64,000 nucleotides of DNA, from positions 31,619 through 95,618 of the forward strand of contig JAFUCA010000001.1 of the NCBI GenBank assembly GCA_017459895.1, read 5' to 3'. Below, piece by piece: positions 55,830 through 64,000 of this stretch (the first letter of the stretch is position 1; each line of letters starts with the position of its first letter). Under the pieces are notes generated by a model, which was given only the letters and a program-made list of their open reading frames with translations, had not been told where the DNA came from and searched no databases. The position numbers and the translations under genes are program-made. Source of the stretch: Bacillota bacterium. Its GTDB lineage: Bacteria; Bacillota; Clostridia; Peptostreptococcales; Anaerovoracaceae.

Positions 55830-56978
55830 ATGATAAAGCGCGTAAATAAAAAACAGATATTGCTTTGCGGACTGCTCAGCCTTTGCATGGGGCTGAGTTT
55901 GTGTCTGTGGGGATGCGGATCGGAGGGGGAATCCGGAAGCGCCAGCGGGCCAGCCGATGGGCAGGAGCCGGTCAGCCGGGATTTCTTCGCCATGGATACC
56001 TATATGACGGTGACGGCTTACGGGGAGAACGCGGCGGAGGCCACGGAGGCGGCGGAGGCCGAGGTGAACCGGCTGGACGCGATGCTCTCCACGGGAAATG
56101 CGGACAGCGAGATCGCCCGGGTCAACGGGGGCGGCGGAGTTGATGCGGCGGGCGGCGGGGAACTGTCCGAGGAAGCCGGAGCGCTGGTGGAGCAGGGACT
56201 GGCCCTCTACGAGGAGACCGGCAGGAAATTCGACATCGCGATCTATCCGATCATGGATGCCTGGGGATTCACGGATAAGGATTACCGGGTGCCTTCGGAT
56301 GAGGAGCTTGAGAAGCTGCTGCCCCTGACGGACGCGGCGAAGGTTCATTACGATGCGGAAAAGCACAGCGTCAGCTTCGATGCGGAGGGGATGGCCATCG
56401 ATCTTGGGGGCATCGCCAAGGGATATACCTCCTCCAGGATCATGGAGATCTATCGGGAGCATGGGGTGGAAAGCGGGCTGGTCAGCCTCGGCGGCAATGT
56501 GCAGGTGCTGGGGACCAAGCCCGACGGAAGCAGCTGGCGGGTCGCCGTGCAGGATCCGGGCAGCAGCAGCGGCGATGAAGGCGATGAAGCGGACGGCGGA
56601 TCTGCAGCGGAGGACGGGCAGGTCCAGTACCTGGGAATCCTGGAAGCCGTCGATACCGCGGTCATTACCTCCGGCGCCTATGAGCGTAATTTCACGCAGG
56701 ACGGCCATCTCTACCATCACATCATCGACCCCGCCACCGGAAAGCCCGCGGACAGCGGCCTGAAATCGGTGACCATCGTCAGCGAAGACGGCACTCTGGC
56801 CGACGCCCTGTCCACCAGCCTTTATATTATGGGAAAGGACGCCGCGTTAGAGTACTGGCGCGCCCATGCGGATCAGTTCGACTGCATTCTGATGGATGAT
56901 GCGGGGGAACTCTACGTCACCGCGCCAATTGCGGAGCAGTTCAGCTCCGATGCCTATCACGTGAATGTGGTGGAGTGA
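55830..56978 (+). CDS. apbE: FAD:protein FMN transferase lipoprotein (ApbE)
   Basis: 382 aa. A lipobox cysteine in LWGCGS anchors it outside. ApbE motifs are seen: FAMDTYMTV, DLGGIAKGYTS, SLGGNVQVLG and HHIIDPATG. It attaches FMN from FAD to the Thr of SGAT motifs, so it is the maturase for the eight sites in this locus. An acidic Gly/Ser/Asp insertion near residues 247-268 is unusual. Last gene of the operon under operator 3. Confidence 0.93.
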   Translation: MIKRVNKKQILLCGLLSLCMGLSLCLWGCGSEGESGSASGPADGQEPVSRDFFAMDTYMTVTAYGENAAEATEAAEAEVNRLDAMLSTGNADSEIARVNGGGGVDAAGGGELSEEAGALVEQGLALYEETGRKFDIAIYPIMDAWGFTDKDYRVPSDEELEKLLPLTDAAKVHYDAEKHSVSFDAEGMAIDLGGIAKGYTSSRIMEIYREHGVESGLVSLGGNVQVLGTKPDGSSWRVAVQDPGSSSGDEGDEADGGSAAEDGQVQYLGILEAVDTAVITSGAYERNFTQDGHLYHHIIDPATGKPADSGLKSVTIVSEDGTLADALSTSLYIMGKDAALEYWRAHADQFDCILMDDAGELYVTAPIAEQFSSDAYHVNVVE

Positions 56979-57230
56979 TTCACGGATTGCTCCGTCGCAA
57001 CAACCGGGATTCCTTAAATTTACGGCCATTTACCAGCGAAATAAGGAATTCCGGAAAAATACTTCGACGAAGGAGCGGTTTTCTGACTGCTGCCGAATCT
57101 CGATTCCTTAAATGATACTAATAATCCAGTCTTTTTAATGAATTAGCCCTGTCCCGGCGAGTCGGCAACAACCGGAATTCCTTAAAAGCAGATTCAAAAT
57201 GCCATGTTTTAAGGAATCCCGGTTATTGTC
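56979..57230. repeat. Hairpin-repeat island, ATTCCTTAA family (three 41-bp units)
   Basis: Units 57009-57049, 57103-57143 and 57177-57217 are exactly 41 bp with ATTCCTTA and TAAGGAAT ends; the middle unit has the same degenerate end (TAATGAAT) as the middle unit of the island at 15998-16195. Centres differ between the two islands. Confidence 0.85.
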
Positions 57231-57740
57231 TCATATCCTTTGCAGGATCAGATACGAGACGACGCCGATCACGCAGCCGGAGATGACGCCGGAGATGATC
57301 AGAACGGGGAAATAGGCGAACATTTTGAGACTCGAAACGAGGAACGCGGCCACCAGGATCTGCCCCAGGTTGTGGAAGACGCCGCCGCAGATCGAGACGC
57401 CGGTCACCGAGAAGAGGCCGGTTTTTTTGATGAGGAGCATCATGCAAAAGCTGAGGAGGGCGCCGGCAAGGGAATACAGGCAGCCGAACAGGCCGGTGAA
57501 CAGCAGGCCTGCCACGAAAACCCGGATCATGTTGATCGTGAAGGCGTAGCGGGGGCCCAGATAGTACAGCGCGATGATGACCACCAGATTGGCGATGCCC
57601 AGCTTGACGCCGGGGATGCCGAAGTTGAAGGGAATCAGGACTTCGATGTACGAGAAGATCAGCGCCAGCGCGGCCAGAAGCGCGCTGGTGGCCAGCCGCT
57701 GTGTGGATGAAGATGCCGGAGTGTTATTGCGCGACAACAT
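57231..57740 (-). CDS. Gx transporter family protein (heptaprenyl-diphosphate synthase component I-like)
   Basis: 169 aa from the ATG at 57740, with five to six transmembrane helices and the family stretch IPGVKLGIANLVVIIALYYLG (in part GVKLGIANL). GAGAGGAGG lies upstream, within the end of the NusG_II gene; the two overlap by 17 bp. This pair is common next to FMN_bind/ApbE genes in Firmicutes and resembles the EetA/EetB-type pair of flavin-based electron transfer, as I recall it. Transport or isoprenoid function is not settled. Confidence 0.8.
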   Translation of the reverse strand: MLSRNNTPASSSTQRLATSALLAALALIFSYIEVLIPFNFGIPGVKLGIANLVVIIALYYLGPRYAFTINMIRVFVAGLLFTGLFGCLYSLAGALLSFCMMLLIKKTGLFSVTGVSICGGVFHNLGQILVAAFLVSSLKMFAYFPVLIISGVISGCVIGVVSYLILQRI

Positions 57741-58134
57741 CGAACGCCTCCTCTCCGCCGGTGATCTCCAGGACGACCTTGTTGGGAAGGCAGACGATGG
57801 TCTCGCCGGTCCGGGAGATGCTGCCCTGCTGAATGCAGTCGTGGTTGTGGCAGTTCGCATGAAGCATCCGTACCGTGCCGTCCCGGATCTCGAACTCGTT
57901 CTCGCGGGAGCCCTGCTTGATGGTGACTGTCTGATCCTCATCCAGAGAGTAGACGCCGTAGAGCTCGCCCCCCGTGCGCACGGTCACCTGCGCGCCGTCA
58001 TCCTTGCCGAAGGCCAGAAAAAAGGACATCGCAAATCCGATGACGATCAGGCCGACCGCCAGGATAATATCCGCCGGACGGAACATCGTCATAGCAGCGG
58101 AGCGGGATTCAGAAGATGAGCTCTTTATTTTCAT
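57724..58134 (-). CDS. NusG domain II-containing membrane protein
   Basis: 136 aa. One N-terminal transmembrane helix (about 22-42), then an exported NusG_II beta domain (GGELYGVYSLDEDQ ... NCHNHDCIQQG ... VVLEITG). The C-x4-C (CHNHDC) with histidine is typical of the group. Translationally coupled to the Gx protein; likely belongs to the flavin electron-transfer system although it lacks the shared operator. Confidence 0.82.
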   Translation of the reverse strand: MKIKSSSSESRSAAMTMFRPADIILAVGLIVIGFAMSFFLAFGKDDGAQVTVRTGGELYGVYSLDEDQTVTIKQGSRENEFEIRDGTVRMLHANCHNHDCIQQGSISRTGETIVCLPNKVVLEITGGEEAFDVVAQ

Positions 58135-58215
58135 AGCAACTACTCGTCTTGGGGTTAAAATCTTCTAACCATACTGCAATCACCTTACCTCATTTCGAAA
58201 GAAAGCGCAAGCCTT

Positions 58216-59142
58216 TCAGTCGAAGTGCCGGTGAAGCTGCCGGCGGATCTGCGCGAAGTCGATGACCAGCTGATCCTCACTCATGGCGACCGGGATCGAA
58301 TCATCGAAGGTGTACTGCAGGGGGATGTCCCGGCATTGGGGGTCCCGGAACCGGTAGACCGTCACTCGCTGGCGGGCTGCGTCCACGATCCAGTATTCTC
58401 CGCAGCCGGCCTCCCGGTACTTGTGAAGTTTGAGTATGCAGTCCCTGCTGGAGGAACTGGGGGAGAGGACCTCCATGACGAAATCCGGCGCACCGAAGAT
58501 CCGCCGACGGTCGGACTCCCGGGAATCGCTGTTGCCGTGGTAGCACAGGCCGATCAGATCCGGCTGGACCATGGTGCGGTCATCCGCGTCCAGCTGCACG
58601 TCCACAGGGGAAAGGTAGACCTCGCAGTTTTTCTCCGGGTGATCCAGGAGAAAATTGTAGAACTTGTTGTGGATTGCCCCGATCAGCCCCTGATGCCGCT
58701 TCGTTGGCGCCGCCATATCGTAGATGATCCCGTCGATCAGTTCCACCCGCCGGTCATCCGGCAGGGCATCGTAATCATCCACCGTGTACTCTCCCTGCTT
58801 CTTCCTCTTTCTCAGGGGCAGCTCCGTCTGCAGCGGCAGATCCTCTTCGTAAGCGGCATCGTAGGCCAGCACCGTTTCGTGCACCCGCATTTCCTCTGTG
58901 TGCCGGCGAAACTGATAGGGGGTGCCGCGATACTCTACGCGGGTCAGCGCCGACCGGGGATCCCGCCAGGGCCCGGCAAGCAGCTCATCCAGCATGATCA
59001 TCGTCTGAAATCTGGGCCGCTCCGTGCTGCCACTGAAAATCTTCTGCACGGTGCCGAAGGGGACCCCCGAGAGCTCGGAGATCTCCCGGTTGGTATAACC
59101 CAGTTCTTTTTTTCGCTGTTTCATTTCTTCCAGAGTCAGCAT
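58216..59142 (-). CDS. Uma2-family endonuclease with N-terminal helix-turn-helix
   Basis: 308 aa from the ATG at 59142, which follows GGAGGTGATC. Residues 1-60 are an XRE-like helix-turn-helix ([20 protein letters not shown]). Residues about 115-300 are a Uma2/DUF820 PD-(D/E)XK domain with [30 protein letters not shown] and [17 protein letters not shown]. The fusion suggests DNA binding joined to a nuclease-like fold. Biological role unknown. Confidence 0.85.
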   Translation of the reverse strand: MLTLEEMKQRKKELGYTNREISELSGVPFGTVQKIFSGSTERPRFQTMIMLDELLAGPWRDPRSALTRVEYRGTPYQFRRHTEEMRVHETVLAYDAAYEEDLPLQTELPLRKRKKQGEYTVDDYDALPDDRRVELIDGIIYDMAAPTKRHQGLIGAIHNKFYNFLLDHPEKNCEVYLSPVDVQLDADDRTMVQPDLIGLCYHGNSDSRESDRRRIFGAPDFVMEVLSPSSSSRDCILKLHKYREAGCGEYWIVDAARQRVTVYRFRDPQCRDIPLQYTFDDSIPVAMSEDQLVIDFAQIRRQLHRHFD

Positions 59143-59266
59143 GGTCCGATCACCTCCGGGCGCGAACAATCGATATGAGAATATTTACCATAAGTATAGC
59201 AAGGAAACAACCGTTTGTCAACGCAAATTAACAATAAATGGAATTTCGGAACCCGAAGGGTTTTTC

Positions 59267-59295
59267 TTTACGCTCCCGCGTCCTTCATGTATAAT
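59267..59295 (+). promoter_or_regulatory. Promoter of glnS-U32 operon
   Basis: Weak -35 TTTACG, 17-bp spacer, consensus -10 TATAAT at 59290-59295. Confidence 0.55.
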
Positions 59296-59329
59296 TATTA
59301 TGTATGTTCAACCACAACGGAGGAGAACC

Positions 59330-60984
<1,655 letters not shown>

Positions 60985-60985
<1 letters not shown>

Positions 60986-63171
60986 TGAGAAGAATACCTG
61001 AATTGCTTGCGCCGGTCGGAGGACCGGCGCAGCTTTATGCAGCAGTCAATAACGGTGCGGACGCGGTCTATCTGGGCGGCGCCCGTTTTAATGCCCGCGC
61101 AAAGGCTGAGAATTTCCCCCTGCCCAGGCTCCGGGATGCCATCGGCTATGCCCACGAGCGCAGCGTGAAGGTCTACGTGACCTTCAATACTTTGCTGAAG
61201 GACCGGGAGCTGCCGGACGCTCTCGACTATGCGGCGGCGCTGTGGGAGATCGGCGCGGATGCCGTCATCGCGGCGGACATGGGTCTGATCCGTGTGCTGG
61301 GAAAGCACCTTCCGGAACTGCCGGTCCACCTGTCGACCCAGGCCACGGTGTATAACCCGCAGGCGGTGGAACTGATGAAGGAACTCGGCATCCGCCGCAT
61401 CGTGCCGGCCAGGGAACTGAGCCTGGAGGAGATCCGGAACTTTTCGGCGGCCTGCCACGCGCCGGATGAAGCAGGGCGCAGCTGCGAGGTGGAGGTCTTC
61501 GTGCACGGCGCCCTCTGTATGTGCTATTCCGGCCAGTGCCAGATGAGCCGACTGCTGGGAAACGGCACCCGCAGCGGCAACCGGGGTCTCTGCGCCCAGC
61601 CCTGCCGCCTGCCCTATACTGACGATCAGGGAAGGACCGGTTACTTCCTCAGTCCGAAGGATCTATGCCTGCTGGAGGAGCTTCCGGACCTGTGCTGCGC
61701 GGGGGTGGATTCCCTGAAGATCGAAGGCCGGCTGAAATCGCCGGAGTACGTGGCGGTGGTGACCGGGATCTACCGCAGGTATCTGGATCAGTTTGCCCGG
61801 TCCGGTGACATCCGTGTGACGGCGGAGGACAAGGCGGCCCTGACGCAGATTTACAGCCGGGGCGGATTCACTGCGGGATATCTGCATGGGAATCCCGGCG
61901 AAAATCTGCTGTCCGGCCAGTCTCCGAAGAATACCGGAATCTATGTAGGCAAAGTTCGCTCGGTGGTGACGCCGAAATCCGCGGGGCCGGACCGGTCCGC
62001 CGCTGCCGGGGCAGCGAAGAAGGACGCCGCGCTGGTGGATGTGGCTCTGCAGGGGGATCTGGCGGAAGGAGACGGCGTGGAGATCCGTCCGGCAGGCGAT
62101 AGAAGCGCGGCAGGCGGAAGGGACGCCGGGGGTGTCGTGACCTTCCGCAGGGAGCTTCCCGGCGGAGCCCTTCGCATCGGCGATATGAAGGGCCGGATCC
62201 AGGCGGGAGACCGGGTGTTTCGCGTGACCAGCCGCGCGCAGCAGGAGCAGGCGCGGCAAAGCTTTCGCGGGGAAACGACAGAGGATCTGGACCGGCAGAT
62301 GAAGCGGCCCATTCCGCTGCTTCTGGAATTTACGGCAGTGACCGGGGATCCGGCCCAACTGCGGATCCGGGAAGCTGCGGCAGACTGCCACCACGACACA
62401 GTGGCGGCCGGGGAGGAATGGCCGGTGTGTGTCCGTTCCCCGGAGCCGGCCCAGCAGGCGGTAAGCCGCCCGGCAGATCCCGGACGGATCCGCGACCAGC
62501 TGGCCAAGCTGGGGGGAACGCCGTTTACGGCGGCGCCGGAGGATATCGAAGTGATGCTGGACGGCAGATGCGCGGTCCCCGTTTCGCAGATCAACCGCAT
62601 GCGGCGGGAAGGGATTCGCCAGCTTTTGCAGGAAAAGAGAAGGGTGCGGCGCGCTCCGGCGGATGTTGAGGAACTGAGAAAAGCGGAGGAAGAACTGGCG
62701 GAGGACCATCTGAGGATCCCGCAGCCGCCGGCGGTATCCGTACGGCTTGGAAGGCCGGTGCCCCTCATGGATTTCATGGCGGGAGAGGCCGGGATGCCCT
62801 GTCTGCCGGAGATCACGAAGGGAAACGCGGATGCTTGGATCAGTCAGCACTTTGAAGAGATCACGCAGGCGGTGAAGGAGTCTGGGATCATCGTAAACAA
62901 CACCGGCTGGATCCGGCCGTTTCAGAAGGCCGGGGTGAAGGTCTACGGCGGCCACGGGCTGAACGTGTACAACGAGCAGGCCCGGCGGGCGTTTGAAGAA
63001 TGCGGGGTGGAGATCATCGAAGCATCCTTCGAGGCGGACGCGGCTTTGGACGGACCGATCCCGCTGATGATCACGGAGCATCCGGTCCAATCAAAAACCC
63101 TTACGGATCGCAAGGGTCAGGTGCATCGGGTGGAGAGGACGCGCTTCGGGGACAAGACGGTGATATGGTAA
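60985..63171 (+). CDS. U32-family peptidase / RlhA-like protein
   Basis: 728 aa. The N-terminal TIM-barrel-like region has LLAPVGGPAQLYAAVNNGAD, and the U32 signature lies around EVFVHGALCMCYSGQC through GLCAQPCRLPY with clustered cysteines that ligate an iron-sulfur cluster in homologues acting in rRNA or prephenate-type hydroxylations. Residues about 330-390 include an Ala/Gly/Asp-rich insertion. A second large C-terminal region of the long U32 subfamily follows. True peptidase activity is doubtful for this branch. Coupled to glnS by stop/start overlap. Confidence 0.85.
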
Positions 63172-63206
63172 CAGGCCGGCCGGCCGCACCGCAGGCCTCA
63201 CCCGAC

Positions 63207-63395
63207 TCAGACTTCGTTGGAACTGCGGAACATGGCGAATGAGAGGTACAGCAGGGCGACCGAAATCACCAGCCAGCTCCAGCGAAAGCCGTTATTGAAT
63301 GTGAAATAGAGACAGATCAGGGCGACCACGAGCAGAAACAGCGCGCTGAGTATGCGCTTCGGGTCACGCCTCTGGCCGTTATTGCGAATTGTCAT
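63207..63395 (-). CDS. Small two-helix membrane protein
   Basis: 62 aa with two hydrophobic helices (about 16-32 and 39-55) after a basic start. The ATG at 63395 is favoured by AGGAGGTG upstream; a reading from 63404 adds three residues. No known motif. Confidence 0.6.
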   Translation of the reverse strand: MTIRNNGQRRDPKRILSALFLLVVALICLYFTFNNGFRWSWLVISVALLYLSFAMFRSSNEV

Positions 63396-63554
63396 AGCGG
63401 GCACCTCCTGCTCTGAATCTTACCACAAATAAGCGGCGGATTCAATCAATCCTGCTTTTCGGATGCGAGCAGAGGGGGGAGCGGCGGTCCGGGGAGAAGC
63501 CTCAAACGGGATAAAACCAGCCTTTAGGACACATATACAAATAAGCTGAATGGA

Positions 63555-63583
63555 TTGACTTTTATATACTTCCGATGTATAAT
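63555..63583 (+). promoter_or_regulatory. σA promoter of the NhaC-type gene
   Basis: TTGACT, 17-bp spacer, TATAAT (63578-63583). Confidence 0.8.
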
Positions 63584-63668
63584 TTAACCAAATCTGCTGG
63601 CAAAGGTGGTGTATATTGCCTGCAGATGGCTGAAATTATATTTACTTATTTGGTAAGGAGGACTTATT

Positions 63669-64000
63669 ATGGGTAGAAAAGTACCTATGTGGCAGTGCGT
63701 CCTCGCGATCGTCGGCATGGTCGTATTCCTGTTCTGGAACGTCATGGGCGACAACGGCGGTGAAGCACACACCGGTCTGATCTGCGCAGCCTGCGTGGCA
63801 GGAATCATCGGCGCAGTCAACGGCTGGAAATGGAGCTACATGGAGCAGGGCATCCTGGCAGCGATCAACCGGTCCATGCAGGCGATGCTGATCCTGGCAG
63901 TCGTAGGTGCCATGATCGCTTCATGGAAGGCGGGCGGCGTCATTCCGTCCATGATGTACTACGGAATCAAAGTTATCGCACCGAGCATCTTCCTGTTCAC
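63669..64000 (+). CDS. NhaC-family Na+/H+ antiporter, N-terminal part
   Basis: Open at the right edge; 110 residues are visible. Three or more transmembrane helices are apparent, with the NhaC-family stretches GIIGAVNGWKWSYMEQGI and AMLILAVVGAMIASWKAGG (in part VVGAMIASW). AAGGAGG precedes the ATG at 63669. Members may exchange Na+ and H+ or, as in some amino-acid fermenters, organic cations. Specificity cannot be told from this fragment. Confidence 0.8.
   Translation, partial: MGRKVPMWQCVLAIVGMVVFLFWNVMGDNGGEAHTGLICAACVAGIIGAVNGWKWSYMEQGILAAINRSMQAMLILAVVGAMIASWKAGGVIPSMMYYGIKVIAPSIFLF

Overview
The window reads as a moderately GC-rich anaerobic Clostridia chromosome. Grounds: a clostridial lysine-fermentation cluster, HrcA/CIRCE control of clpB, DUF815, DUF5685 and XpaC-type genes, AmmeMemoRadiSam genes, an extracellular-flavin electron-transfer locus and no oxygen-respiration genes. 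A family such as Anaerovoracaceae or a neighbouring Eubacteriales group is my guess, not a demonstrated placement. I saw no tRNA, rRNA, CRISPR, phage or transposase genes.

Layout. 0.4-6.1 kb: nitrilase, a one-TM protein, serine acetyltransferase, a divergent EamA exporter/LysR pair, a hairpin-repeat island and a ferredoxin-thioredoxin-reductase-like mini-protein. 6.1-11 kb: a PD-(D/E)XK-like protein, a second hairpin island and a large secreted CHAP/ricin/InlB-repeat protein whose signal peptide is out of frame across a G7 tract. 11-19.3 kb: CIRCE-clpB, hicAB, a Memo-AMMECR1 fusion with its radical-SAM partner, and a DnaJ/DUF5685 cluster. 19.3-24.9 kb: CCA-adding enzyme, DUF815 ATPase, XpaC-like protein and RluB.

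24.9-35.9 kb is the lysine-fermentation locus. kal runs leftward. A σ54 activator sits next to it, with an N-terminal half that looks like a degenerate copy of the pathway enzyme Kdd. Then come kdd-kamA-kamB-kamC-kamD-kamE. Near-consensus σ54 promoters precede both kal and kdd, and a near-identical 20-bp dyad lies upstream of each. Together this looks like a self-contained sense-and-respond module for a lysine-pathway intermediate.

36-58 kb is an extracellular flavoprotein locus. It holds four giant exported proteins with an FMN_bind domain and GLUG-type beta repeats (about 1030-1620 aa), a triple FMN_bind protein, a small membrane-anchored FMN_bind protein, a NapH-like polyferredoxin, an ApbE flavin-transferase lipoprotein, and a NusG_II/Gx pair. 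I count eight covalent-flavin attachment motifs. The three promoters driving these genes all carry the same palindrome (TTAGTT-N6-AACTAA) just after the -10 box, so one repressor probably controls all of them. 58-64 kb: Uma2-type nuclease, GlnRS, U32 peptidase, a small membrane protein and the start of an NhaC-type antiporter.

Two genome-scale patterns cut across the genes. The 10-mer GCAAAGGCTG occurs about 29 times on both strands and in several reading frames. Intergenic islands contain tandem hairpin units of nearly fixed length (36-42 bp) whose short inverted arms are conserved within an island, differ between families, and enclose variable centres.
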